DNA of 64,000 nt from Polyangiaceae bacterium (GTDB taxonomy: Bacteria; Myxococcota_A; Polyangia; Polyangiales; Polyangiaceae), in assembly GCA_947475525.1 (NCBI GenBank), contig CANJMI010000005.1, positions 1 to 64,000 of the forward strand, read 5' to 3'. Below the pieces are notes generated by a model. The model searched no databases. It was not told the DNA's origin and worked only from the letters and a program-made list of their open reading frames with translations. Of the stretch, positions 50,875 to 59,948 are shown piece after piece. The stretch's first letter is position 1. Each line of letters opens with the position of its first letter. The position numbers and the translations under genes were made by a program.

Positions 50875-52084
50875 TCTCCGCGTCGCGATCGTCACTACGC
50901 ACCCGGTTCAATACCACGGGCCGTGGTTCCGGAAGCTTACCGCCGCGTCGGGTCTCGACCTCGAGGTCCTCTTCGCGTGCGACCACGGAACGAAGCCGAG
51001 CTTCGACGCCGGCTTCAACGCCACGTTCGCGTGGGACCGCAAACTCACCGACGGCTACCGGCACGAGTTTCTGCCAAACCTTCATCCGAAGCCAGGGCCG
51101 CAAGGCTACTGGAGCCGCACGAACCCGGTCCTTTGGAACCGCATTCACCCCAAACACGTCGACGCGGTCATCGTGTTTGGTTGGGGCTTCGCGAGCACCA
51201 TGATCGCGGTAGCCGCAGCCCGCGCGCACGGGGTTCCGGTGCTGATGCACTCCGAATCGAACCTCGGCCCGTTCACGCGGCCGCCATGGAAGACGGCGCT
51301 CCGGCGCGCCACGCTGACGGCACTCTTCTCACAGTGCGAGGCCTTCCTCGCCGTGGGATCCATGGGGCGCGAGATGTACCTCGCCTATGGGGCTTCGCCC
51401 GAGCAGGTGTTCCTCGCGAACTATTGCGCCGACAACGAGTTCTTTGGGGAGACACACACACGTCTCGCGCCGCAGCGCCATGAGCTCCGTGCCGCACTCG
51501 GCGTTCATGATGACCGCCCGATCATCGTGTGCTCCGGAAAGCTATTTCCAGACAAAGAACCACTCGAGTTGCTCGAGGCCTTCGCTCGTGTCCGCCGTGA
51601 ACGACCGGCGCGCCTCGTGTTTCTAGGGGACGGCCCGCTGCGCGGCGACGTCGAGCGCGTGGCTCGCTCGAGTGGGCTTGCCGACGACGTGCAGATTACC
51701 GGCTTCCGCAACCAGAGCGAGCTCGGCTGTGTCTACGCCGCCGCCGACTTGATGGCCTTTCCGTCGAAGCGAGAGACATGGGGCATCGTCATCAACGAAG
51801 CCATGCTGTTTGGTTTGCCGGTAATATGCTCGGATCAAGTCACCGCGCACCGCGACCTGGTGATTCCGGGCGTCACGGGCGACACCTACCCATCCGGGAA
51901 CGTCGACGCCCTCGCCCAGCTCTTGGCACTTCGCCTCGGCGATCCCGCGCGCATGCGAACGATGGGCACCGAGGGGCGGACTCGAATTCAGTCCTGGAAC
52001 TACGACGTGGCAACAGCGAACACCGTGGCTGCGGTTCGTTACGCCGTGAGCCGTGCGCGACCGCAAGACGGGGGCCGCGCTTAG
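50852..52084 (+). CDS. Family 4 glycosyltransferase
   Basis: 410 residues with an ATG start inside the epimerase gene (23-bp overlap). N-terminal lobe: RVAIVTTHPVQYHGPWFRKL. C-terminal GT-B/GT4 lobe: PIIVCSGKLFPDKEPLELLE, RLVFLGDGPLRGDVERVA, VQITGFRNQSELGCVYAAAD, and the donor-binding E-x7-E in KRETWGIVINEAMLFGLPVI. A retaining transferase that adds one sugar of the repeat unit at the cytoplasmic face. Confidence 0.92.
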   Translation: MSSPPSRNLRVAIVTTHPVQYHGPWFRKLTAASGLDLEVLFACDHGTKPSFDAGFNATFAWDRKLTDGYRHEFLPNLHPKPGPQGYWSRTNPVLWNRIHPKHVDAVIVFGWGFASTMIAVAAARAHGVPVLMHSESNLGPFTRPPWKTALRRATLTALFSQCEAFLAVGSMGREMYLAYGASPEQVFLANYCADNEFFGETHTRLAPQRHELRAALGVHDDRPIIVCSGKLFPDKEPLELLEAFARVRRERPARLVFLGDGPLRGDVERVARSSGLADDVQITGFRNQSELGCVYAAADLMAFPSKRETWGIVINEAMLFGLPVICSDQVTAHRDLVIPGVTGDTYPSGNVDALAQLLALRLGDPARMRTMGTEGRTRIQSWNYDVATANTVAAVRYAVSRARPQDGGRA

Positions 52085-52088
52085 CCGA

Positions 52089-53591
52089 ATGACTCAGCGG
52101 GGCTCATCGCCGTCGTCGCTTGGGCGGCTCGCCGTCTGGACGCTTCCAGTGTTCAACGTGCTGATCGCCGTTGCCGCTCAGATCCTGGTCCCGCGGCTCC
52201 TTCAGCTCGGCCTCTCGGAGCGAGACTACACAGTCTACGTCGCGTTGACGTCGGTGGCCGCCTACGTTGGGCTAGGCGAAGGCGGCGTTCTCATCTCGCT
52301 GCTGCGCGAGCTCGCCGCGCGTCATGGCGCCGGAGATCGGGCGGGCTTTTTGGTGGAAGCCCGGCGCTCGCGAAAGCTATTTGTCATCGCGGCGTGCCTT
52401 GGGGGGATCCTCGCGACGACGGCGCTCGCGACTCAACGCGAAGCGCTCGGGGGTCGCGGTGGCCTGTTCCTCGCCGGAGCGGTTGCGCTGGTCATCGGTG
52501 CGATGTCTGATCTCGCCTTCGGAAGTTTTCAGACGGCGATGCTGTTGTCCACGGGACGCTTCCTCATCGGGCAGCTCATCGGCGTCGCGACCGTCGTCGT
52601 GCCGCTGACCTCCCTCGTCATCGCCCTGCTCGTGACGAAGAATCTGACGACCGCCGTATGGGCCCAGGCCCTCGCTTGGATCCTCCTATCGATCGCGCGC
52701 GGCGTGCACGCGGCCTACGTCTACCGTGGGGAGACCGAAGGAGTCGAAGCCCACGGCGAACCCGCACCGCTCGTCACGGTCGTCGGCCCCGGAGCCTTGC
52801 TCAAGTTGGCCGAGGTCGTTCAAACCGCCTCGTACCCTCACCTGCTGTCGGTCCTCGCACCAGCGTTCGTTCCCGGCGCAATCCCGGCTCGCACGTACGC
52901 AAACGCGACCAAGCTCGTCACGCAACAGTTTGTGAATTTGCTGCAAGTTCACGTGACGCGCGGACTTGCAGGCAACGCCGAGCAGCGCGCGAATGCCCGT
53001 GACAACTACGAGCTCGCAGCCACGTTCCTCACCTCATCGCAGCTCCTGCAGATCGGCGTCGCGGCCGCCGTTGCACGACCCGTATTTCGCGCGTGGCTCC
53101 CGAATCAGGAGCCGTACATCGATTCGCTTCTCCCCGGGGTGCTTGCTTGGCAAGCCTTGCTCGCGGCCTGCCTACCCGCCGACATCTTGTTCGTCGCGGC
53201 GGGGCACCTTCGCCTTCTTGGCGTGATTCGTTTCGTCGCGACAACACTCGGGCTTGGAGCCGTCGCGCTCACGTTGGGCTGGGCGGGCCGAGGGGCACTT
53301 GGCCTGGGACTCAGCCTCTCGGCGATCCCGCTCTTCGTTTTCGGTCTCTGGGGTGAGCTGTCCCTGCTCGCCGATGTCGCGCCGCCACGCCGCCAGACAA
53401 TCCTACGTTACGGACTTTCACTTGGCGGGGCGCTCGCCTGCGCGACCTACGCAACGCAGCCATGGCTCGCGGCCGTGACGTGTTGCGGCGCAGGTCTCGT
53501 TGGCCTTCCGCGCTCGGTCCCGAAACTTTGGCGGTTGATTCGCCCATCGAGCGACGAGAGGCATCGCACCGACCACGACGCTCATTCGTGA
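52089..53591 (+). CDS. Wzx-type polysaccharide flippase
   Basis: 500 residues from ATG 52089, 4 bp after the GT4 stop. About 12 membrane helices with the pattern of the MOP/PST family; the start RLAVWTLPVFNVLIAVAAQI has the usual first helix. Loops are short and the C-terminus is cytoplasmic and charged. It should flip the lipid-linked repeat unit to the periplasm for the polymerase at 59945. Confidence 0.85.
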   Translation: MTQRGSSPSSLGRLAVWTLPVFNVLIAVAAQILVPRLLQLGLSERDYTVYVALTSVAAYVGLGEGGVLISLLRELAARHGAGDRAGFLVEARRSRKLFVIAACLGGILATTALATQREALGGRGGLFLAGAVALVIGAMSDLAFGSFQTAMLLSTGRFLIGQLIGVATVVVPLTSLVIALLVTKNLTTAVWAQALAWILLSIARGVHAAYVYRGETEGVEAHGEPAPLVTVVGPGALLKLAEVVQTASYPHLLSVLAPAFVPGAIPARTYANATKLVTQQFVNLLQVHVTRGLAGNAEQRANARDNYELAATFLTSSQLLQIGVAAAVARPVFRAWLPNQEPYIDSLLPGVLAWQALLAACLPADILFVAAGHLRLLGVIRFVATTLGLGAVALTLGWAGRGALGLGLSLSAIPLFVFGLWGELSLLADVAPPRRQTILRYGLSLGGALACATYATQPWLAAVTCCGAGLVGLPRSVPKLWRLIRPSSDERHRTDHDAHS

Positions 53592-53592
53592 G

Positions 53593-54084
53593 TCAGGGCG
53601 TCGGCACGCCGGTTCGTCTCACGAGCGGAGCCAGCTCCGGAAAGTTGAGATCGACGTGCCATAAGTTCTTCTCCCTGACGCACGGGATCTGAGCCGCCTG
53701 ATCCGCACTGACCCCGAGCACCTCGACGAGCGCGTACTTTCCCGCAACCTTCGCTTGGTAAGATTGCGGCACGAAGCGAAGCCGGCTCCGCGACGGGACG
53801 ATCATCGCCCATGCCGCGATCTGCCGACCGCTCGCATTGGAGTAACGCTCGGCACGCGCTTGGAGGTTTACCTGCGCACGCTCCGACAAAAGGTCATAAA
53901 CGGCGCGAGCATCGCCTTCACCACCATCGAGAGCCTCGAGGCGAGAGGTAAGCTCGCGAACCGCTCCTTCCGGCGTCACGTTCTCGGGCTTACGCGCGCA
54001 GCCGACGAGCATCGCGGCACAACCGACCAGGAACGCGACAAAACGCACGGTCGGGAGGATCGCGCACCTTGAGCATGCGCGCAA
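53593..54084 (-). CDS. Small lipoprotein of unknown function inside the polysaccharide cluster
   Basis: 163 residues (an in-frame GTG at residue 13 is an alternative start). Lipobox MLVGCA near residue 29. The remainder (EGAVRELTSRLEALDGGEGD, then AVYDLLSERAQVNLQARAER and RFVPQSYQAKVAGKYALVEV) looks like a small NTF2-like or LipL-type fold, but I cannot place it. It is transcribed against the flippase gene, ending 1 bp beyond it. Confidence 0.65.
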   Translation of the reverse strand: MRACSRCAILPTVRFVAFLVGCAAMLVGCARKPENVTPEGAVRELTSRLEALDGGEGDARAVYDLLSERAQVNLQARAERYSNASGRQIAAWAMIVPSRSRLRFVPQSYQAKVAGKYALVEVLGVSADQAAQIPCVREKNLWHVDLNFPELAPLVRRTGVPTP

Positions 54085-54096
54085 CGATCCTCGCCG

Positions 54097-55134
54097 TCAG
54101 CCGGCAAGGCCGAGCGCCGAAGCGAGCGCGCGTGCCCGCTGCACATACGTGTGTTCGGCGAGCACAAGGTCGCGGCCAGCCCGCGCAATGCGGCGACGAA
54201 GCGTCTCGTCGGCGAGCAACCTCCGTACCGACGCGACCAACTCGGTGTCATCCGCGGCGTAGAGAGTGTGCTCCTCGTGGCGAAAAATATCCGCCATCTC
54301 GGGACATGCCGTGTTGACGGTCGCGACGTCGAACAGGAAGTTCTCAAACAGGCGCATGTTGGCCGCAGGAAAGTTGGTCGGATCGATCAGATTCACGCAG
54401 ACGCGCGCGCAACTCGACGCGGTCGCGAGCTCACGCCCGTGGAGCTCACGACCTTGCCAATACGACGAGACGCGCTCCGGGTGACGCGCATTTTTCCGCC
54501 ACGGTGCGCCCCCCCAAACGGTGACGCGGATCCCGGCGTCGAGCAGCGCCACGATCGAACGCTCGCGCTCTGGGCGATGGCTGCCAACGAAGAGCACCTC
54601 GCTCTGCCACCGTTTGCGCGTCGCCTCGTCGAGGACATCCGCACGATGCAACTTGGGATCGGCGGCGAGCGGAATCCACTCCGTACGGCGCGCGCCAAGT
54701 CGCTCGAGCGGGCCTACCGAGTCACGTCCATACGACGCCACGACATCGTAGAGCGGCAAGCACTCGAGCTCCTCGCGACCGAGGTTCAGCAGCGTATCGG
54801 GCCAAATCAAGGCGAGGCGGGTCGCCGGGAGCGCCGCGAGTAGCTGGCTGAGCGCGCCGGCCCGCGTGCTCGCGTGACCGACCACCGCCACGATGTCGGG
54901 CTTCTTCGCGATGGCCTCGAGCAAGAGCTCACGGTTGGCCTTGCGAACCCAAGCCTCAACCGGGACGTAATCGTTGAAGCGCGCACCGAGCGGACCTAGC
55001 CGGGTATTTGCGCGCACGGCCGCGTCGAGGTCGAAGCTCGATGCCTGCCAACCCAGCTCCTCGAACGCATGGGCGTAAGTGGCCGGCAAATGATGCGGAA
55101 GCCCGGTTCCAACGCAGAGGACGCGACGCGCCAT
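54097..55134 (-). CDS. CgeB-type family 1 glycosyltransferase
   Basis: 345 residues. The N-terminal lobe VLCVGTGLPHHLPATYAHAF and the C-terminal lobe VLFVGSHRPERERSIVALLD, RVTVWGGAPWRKNARHPERV, VNLIDPTNFPAANMRLFENF with its CPEMADIFRHEEHTLYAADD close match the CgeB/Glyco_trans_1_2 group. The C-terminal half of the divergently encoded fusion protein at 55158 is of the same group, and their starts are only 23 bp apart, so the pair probably acts on related acceptors. Confidence 0.85.
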   Translation of the reverse strand: MARRVLCVGTGLPHHLPATYAHAFEELGWQASSFDLDAAVRANTRLGPLGARFNDYVPVEAWVRKANRELLLEAIAKKPDIVAVVGHASTRAGALSQLLAALPATRLALIWPDTLLNLGREELECLPLYDVVASYGRDSVGPLERLGARRTEWIPLAADPKLHRADVLDEATRKRWQSEVLFVGSHRPERERSIVALLDAGIRVTVWGGAPWRKNARHPERVSSYWQGRELHGRELATASSCARVCVNLIDPTNFPAANMRLFENFLFDVATVNTACPEMADIFRHEEHTLYAADDTELVASVRRLLADETLRRRIARAGRDLVLAEHTYVQRARALASALGLAG

Positions 55135-55157
55135 GGCTGGCAGTCTATCATTGTGCC

Positions 55158-57065
55158 GTGACGGATTTCCGGTCTCGATTCTACGAGCGCTACATCACGA
55201 CAGCCTCCGGCCCGGTCGGTGAGCACACCGCTGACGGATTGAAGGCCTACTGGGCGTGGAGCCGCCTCAAGATTCTTCCGCTCCTCAAGGGCGTCGACAA
55301 ACGCATGCCGGTGCTCGAGCTCGGCTGCGGCGCCGGAAACATCCTCTCGCTGCTCAAGACCGAAGGCTACGACCACGCTTCCGGCGTCGACATCTCAGGC
55401 GAGATGGTCAAGCTCGCCCATGCGCGTGGCCTCGACGTCGTCGAAGGCGATGCCCTCGCGGTGCTCGAAGGGGCGGGCGAAAAGTACGGGGCCATTCTCG
55501 CCTTCGACATGATCGAGCACTTCACGAAAGACGAGCTCTTGCGACTCTTGCCCGCGATCTACGAGCGCCTCTTGCCGGGCGGCGTCTTCGTGATGCAGAC
55601 CCCCAATGGGCAAGGTCTTTTCCCAAACCAGGTGATCTACGGAGACCTCACGCACGTGACGATCTTCACGCCCGATTCTCTGGGGCAGGTCCTGCGGCTC
55701 ACGGGCTTCGAGGACATCCTCGTCACCGAAGCCGGCCCCGCGATGAAGTCGCTTATCGGCGTAGCCAGGCTCGGCCTTTGGAATGTGATCAAGGTCGGCG
55801 CGAAGGCCGCGCGCATCATCGAGACTGGCAAGAGTCAGGCGATTTGGACGGAAAACATGCTCGGCCGTTGCCGCCGCCCGGGCAGACTACCCGAGCTCGC
55901 CATGCCGTCCCGTGCGACGCCGCGCGTCGAGCTCAGCGCACCGAGCGCGGCGTCGCCGTTGCGGTCACAAGAGAGTCGCCCGCGGGTGATGATCATCGGT
56001 CAAGCCATCTTCGACATGATGATGGACTCGTATCGTCGCGCGCTCGAGCCGCACTACGAGGTGCTCGTCGTCGATCCTTACTCGATTCTCGCCGACCTCG
56101 AGAAGCGCTTATTCGGGCCGCACTTCGGAGCGCAAGTCAACCGGGTCGCCGCGACGTTTGCGCGAGTGATGATGGGCGGAGAACTCGCACTCGCGGAAGG
56201 GCGCATCGTTCGCGAAGTCGAAGCCTTCAGCCCGAGCATCATCCTCACCGATAGCGTGCACGACTTGCGCCCCGAACTCATCGACCGGATCCGCCGCGCG
56301 AGCCCAAACGCAAAGCTTCTCGGGAGATTCGGCGACGCGCTATCGAATTTTGGACGCGGCTACTGCTTTGTCGCCGAGTACGATCGGCTGTTCTTCAAAG
56401 ACCACTACATCGTCGACAAGCTGCGCGCGAAGCTGCCCTCCAAGCACCTCTACTACCTCCCGCAGTCTTGCGATCGGCACATTCATCACCCGGTGCCCGT
56501 CAGCGACGCCGACCGCCGACGCTATGGCTGCGACGTTGGGCTTTATGGCAACGGCTACCTCTACCGCGCGGAGTGCCTAAAGCCGCTCGTGGGACGCGAC
56601 GTCAAGATTTGGGGTGGAGGCTTGCCGCGCTGGGCGACTCACGTGACGGCGCCGATGTTCACTGGGCACTACGTTGCCGGTGAAGAAAAATGCCGAGCGA
56701 TGCTTTCGGCGAAGATCGCTCTGAACCCGAATCACTACGCCGAGATCGCGGGCACGAACAAGCGCACCTTCGAGCTCGCCGCAATCGGAGCCTTCCAGCT
56801 TACGGACACGCCCGCCCTCGCCGACGTGTTCGACCCAGCCACAGAAGTCGCACAGTACGACACCGTGGATGACCTCCTCGAGAAGATCGATTTCTACCTG
56901 GCCCGACCCGAGCTGCGAGCAGAAATGGCCGCAAAAGCGCAGCGCCACGCGCACGCGGCCCACACCTACGAGCACCGCTGGGTCGCGATGCTCGAGACGC
57001 TCGGCTTACGCCCGCCGGAGGCTTTCCCCGTGCAGCCGGAAGACCTCAGTCTCCACGCCGTGTGA
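55158..57065 (+). CDS. Fusion of SAM methyltransferase and CgeB-type glycosyltransferase
   Basis: 635 residues from GTG 55158. Residues 1-240 are a class I methyltransferase: motif I VLELGCGAGNILSLL (about 52), acidic motif II GVDISGEM and motif IV-like ILAFDMIEHF, with LLPGGVFVMQTPNGQGLFPN. A Pro/Arg/Ala linker (about 245-275) joins a CgeB-type glycosyltransferase (about 276-620): RVMIIGQAIFDMMMDSYRRA, LGRFGDALSNFGRGYCFVAE, VGLYGNGYLYRAECLKPLVG and KRTFELAAIGAFQLTDTPAL with ADVFDPATEVAQYDTVDDLL. It could add a sugar and methylate it, or use methylation to cap the chain. Substrates unknown. Confidence 0.87.
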   Translation: MTDFRSRFYERYITTASGPVGEHTADGLKAYWAWSRLKILPLLKGVDKRMPVLELGCGAGNILSLLKTEGYDHASGVDISGEMVKLAHARGLDVVEGDALAVLEGAGEKYGAILAFDMIEHFTKDELLRLLPAIYERLLPGGVFVMQTPNGQGLFPNQVIYGDLTHVTIFTPDSLGQVLRLTGFEDILVTEAGPAMKSLIGVARLGLWNVIKVGAKAARIIETGKSQAIWTENMLGRCRRPGRLPELAMPSRATPRVELSAPSAASPLRSQESRPRVMIIGQAIFDMMMDSYRRALEPHYEVLVVDPYSILADLEKRLFGPHFGAQVNRVAATFARVMMGGELALAEGRIVREVEAFSPSIILTDSVHDLRPELIDRIRRASPNAKLLGRFGDALSNFGRGYCFVAEYDRLFFKDHYIVDKLRAKLPSKHLYYLPQSCDRHIHHPVPVSDADRRRYGCDVGLYGNGYLYRAECLKPLVGRDVKIWGGGLPRWATHVTAPMFTGHYVAGEEKCRAMLSAKIALNPNHYAEIAGTNKRTFELAAIGAFQLTDTPALADVFDPATEVAQYDTVDDLLEKIDFYLARPELRAEMAAKAQRHAHAAHTYEHRWVAMLETLGLRPPEAFPVQPEDLSLHAV

Positions 57066-57093
57066 GCGTGGCGCTCCGTGACTTAGCGCGAGC

Positions 57094-58719
57094 TCACCCT
57101 GGATCGACCGCGCGACGTGCGCCCGTTGCGACGGGGCCATTCGCGTAGCCACCCCAGATGATAACCTCGCTCGTTGCCTTGCCGGTCCAGACTCCCGTGG
57201 TGTCGCTGCGCTTCGTCAACGCTGCGTCCGCGGGGAAAGCCGACCACGTGCCGCCGTTCGCACCGGGGCGCCACACGCCACCATCACCGACGAGATCCGT
57301 GCAGCCGGCGCCAAGGCACCCACCCCACAGAAAAATTCCCGCGCTCAAGACGAAGCCGGTGTAGCGCGCGCGAGGCGAGGGTGCGGCAGGATCGCCCGCC
57401 TTCAGCTTGTACCAATAACCATCGGCCACGCCGTTGAGGACATCCCAAAAGTAGAGCGTGTCGCCGTAGTCGCCACCATTCCAGCCTCCAAAGAGGTAGA
57501 AACCAGAGCCTTGGGCGGGAGCTTGGGCGAATGCAGTTGCACTCTCAAGGAGCATCGCGGGCGGTGAGCCTCCGTTCGGTGGCGCACCGACGGTCATGTC
57601 AATCGCGGTCCATGCGTTCGCGACCGGATCGTAGAGCGCGCCAGTGTTGAACCAATCCAAGTTGTCCGTGCCTCCCCAGACGAACATGAAGCCGTTGGGC
57701 TTGAGGCCGGTCGGAACCTGCCAACCGTAGGAGAAATTGAACCGTGCTCCAGGCTGGGAAGCCGTCGCCATCGCCGCCCACGTGTTGGTTGCCACGGTGT
57801 AAACGCCGCCGGAGTTGATTGCGCCCGACGCGTTCCGGCCACCCCACACGATGATTTTCGTGCCGGTGTAAACCATGGCGTGTGCCTGTCGGAGGGCGGG
57901 CTGAGAAGCCGTCGCCATCGCCGTCCACGTGTCGGTCGCGGGATCGTAGACTCCGCCTGCAGAGGCATACCCACCGATGCCGTAGCCGCCCCAGACGAGC
58001 ATCTTCGTGCCGGTCCAAATAGCTTCGTGATCGTGGCGAGCCGCAGGGGCGCCGACGACGGACATCGCGGTCCATACGTCGGTCGCCGGATCGTACGCGT
58101 AGCCCGTGTTTTCCAGGGCCGCCTTCGCATATCCGCCCCACACGAGCATCTTTGTGCCCGTCCAGATTGCCGTGTGATTGTACCGAGCCGAAGGCGCGTT
58201 CACAGCCGAGATCGCGACCCATGTTTTGCAGTTGCCGCTGCCATCGCACGAGGCGCCCGTACCGCCGTCTTTGTAGCAGGCCGTAAACTTCGGTGCGGCC
58301 TTCAGCGCGCACATGTTCGCGGTGCACGACCAGCCGCAGCTCGGGCTGCCACATTCGGACGCAAGGGTGCACATGCTACCGCCACCGGTCGACGATGACG
58401 CCGTCGATGCGACCGTCGATGCGACCGTCGAGCTGACGGTGACGCTCGTCTCCGCCGTCGATGTGGTCGCGGCGCCACCCGTGCCGGGGACGCCACCCGT
58501 GCCGGGGACGCCGCCACTGCCGATGACCCCGCCACTGCCGCTTATGGACGTCCCCCCGAAGCCCCCCGTTCCACTCACGACCGCGCCGCCAACCCCGCCC
58601 CCCGATGTAGCGTTATTCGGGAACACGACGACGCTGCCGTTGTCGCCGCAGGCGGTGACCTGCAGAAAGGCGAAGCTCGCGAGGGCGAAAACGGAAATCC
58701 ATTGGACGATCGGGCGCAT
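57094..58719 (-). CDS. Kelch-repeat lipoprotein with Ser/Thr/Gly stalk
   Basis: 541 residues. Lipobox QVTACG near residue 24. A low-complexity Gly/Ser/Thr stalk (about 35-115, with GGVPGTGG copies) is followed by a Cys-rich linker (CTLASECGSPSCGWSC) and about six kelch repeats recognised by RYNHTAIWTGTKMLVWGGYA, AYDPATDVWTAM and similar blocks, a beta-propeller. Surface exposed. It interrupts the polysaccharide cluster and has no evident enzymatic motif. A carbohydrate-binding or adhesin role is inferred. Confidence 0.85.
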   Translation of the reverse strand: MRPIVQWISVFALASFAFLQVTACGDNGSVVVFPNNATSGGGVGGAVVSGTGGFGGTSISGSGGVIGSGGVPGTGGVPGTGGAATTSTAETSVTVSSTVASTVASTASSSTGGGSMCTLASECGSPSCGWSCTANMCALKAAPKFTACYKDGGTGASCDGSGNCKTWVAISAVNAPSARYNHTAIWTGTKMLVWGGYAKAALENTGYAYDPATDVWTAMSVVGAPAARHDHEAIWTGTKMLVWGGYGIGGYASAGGVYDPATDTWTAMATASQPALRQAHAMVYTGTKIIVWGGRNASGAINSGGVYTVATNTWAAMATASQPGARFNFSYGWQVPTGLKPNGFMFVWGGTDNLDWFNTGALYDPVANAWTAIDMTVGAPPNGGSPPAMLLESATAFAQAPAQGSGFYLFGGWNGGDYGDTLYFWDVLNGVADGYWYKLKAGDPAAPSPRARYTGFVLSAGIFLWGGCLGAGCTDLVGDGGVWRPGANGGTWSAFPADAALTKRSDTTGVWTGKATSEVIIWGGYANGPVATGARRAVDPG

Positions 58720-58811
58720 GCTACTAGCCAGTCTACAGGTCGGAGTTCGTTAGGCACAACCGAGATTGGTTGCGCCGCGTGTCCGCGTCTGCCGGTCTGA
58801 GTTGCAATCCC

Positions 58812-59948
58812 GTGCGCATCCTCCACCTCAACCCGACGTTTTACCCAAGCACCCGGGACGGCGGCCCGAGCGAAAGCCTCCTGCTACTTGCACGGGGGCT
58901 GCTTGCGGCAGGCGTCGATCTCGAGATCGTCACGACGAACGGCGACGGTCCCCGCAACAGTGACGTGCCACTCGGTATGACCACCGCCTACGAGGGGATT
59001 CCAGTTCGCTATTTCAATCGGTTTCCGAAGCTTGGCTTCGCACCGTCGCCGAGCTTGCTACGCCACCTGGGTCGCATCGCGCGCGACGTCGAGCTCGTCC
59101 ACGTGCACGCGCTCTTCAATTTCCCGTCCACCGCGGGCGCAGCGCTCTTGCGAGCACTCGGCCGGCCTTACGTGCTCTCACCGCGAGGCATGTGCGAGCC
59201 GTGGGCGCTCGCGCACCGCTCGTGGAAAAAATGGCCCTATTGGCGAGCGATCGAACGCCGAAACGTCACCGGAGCACGGGCTCTCCATGCGACCAGCAAC
59301 GAAGAAGCGGCGCATCTTCGCGCACTCGTTCCAGGACAAGATGTGTTCGTCGTGCCGAACGCCGTCGAGCTCCCGAGCGCGCCCCCAAACGTCGAACGGG
59401 CTGCGAAACGCATCGTGTTTCTTGGGCGACTGCACCCCGTCAAAGGCCTCGACATTCTCATCCGCGCGATGAGCTTGCTCGCGCAGCGTCACCCCGAGGT
59501 CGAGCTCGTACTGGCTGGACCAGACCACCATGGGGAGCTCGCGCGGGTCGAGGCGATCGCCGCATCACTCTCACCGCGACCCAACGTTCGCTGGGTAGGC
59601 GAAGTCCACGGTGACGCGAAAGCGCGCTTCCTCGCAGGTGCAACGGCGCTCGCGCTGACCTCGCACAGCGAGAGCTTCGGTCGGACCGTCGTCGAGGCGT
59701 TGGCCTACGGCACCCCGGTCGTCGTGAGCAAAGCATGCCCGTGGGCGATCGTGGCTGAACGTGGGGCCGGGTTCTGGGTCGACAACGAGCCGCGGGCCGT
59801 CGCCGACGCGTTGGCCCGTATCCTGGAAGCTCCAAGTGGCGGACGCACGATGCGCTTGGCGGCACGAACGCTCGCAAACGACTACGACGTAGACCGCATC
59901 GGACGGGCCATGCTGGACGAGTACCGACGCGTCCTCGCGGCGCCTTAG
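58812..59948 (+). CDS. Family 4 glycosyltransferase
   Basis: 378 residues from GTG 58812 (longer frame to 58770 is open but lacks homology). N-lobe: RILHLNPTFYPSTRDGGPSE, VHVHALFNFPSTAGAALLRA. C-lobe: IVFLGRLHPVKGLDILIRAM, LVLAGPDHHGELARVEAIAA, NVRWVGEVHGDAKARFLAGA and the E-x7-E site HSESFGRTVVEALAYGTPVV. Capsule/exopolysaccharide-type retaining transferase. Its stop overlaps that of the opposing polymerase gene by 4 bp. Confidence 0.92.
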   Translation: MRILHLNPTFYPSTRDGGPSESLLLLARGLLAAGVDLEIVTTNGDGPRNSDVPLGMTTAYEGIPVRYFNRFPKLGFAPSPSLLRHLGRIARDVELVHVHALFNFPSTAGAALLRALGRPYVLSPRGMCEPWALAHRSWKKWPYWRAIERRNVTGARALHATSNEEAAHLRALVPGQDVFVVPNAVELPSAPPNVERAAKRIVFLGRLHPVKGLDILIRAMSLLAQRHPEVELVLAGPDHHGELARVEAIAASLSPRPNVRWVGEVHGDAKARFLAGATALALTSHSESFGRTVVEALAYGTPVVVSKACPWAIVAERGAGFWVDNEPRAVADALARILEAPSGGRTMRLAARTLANDYDVDRIGRAMLDEYRRVLAAP

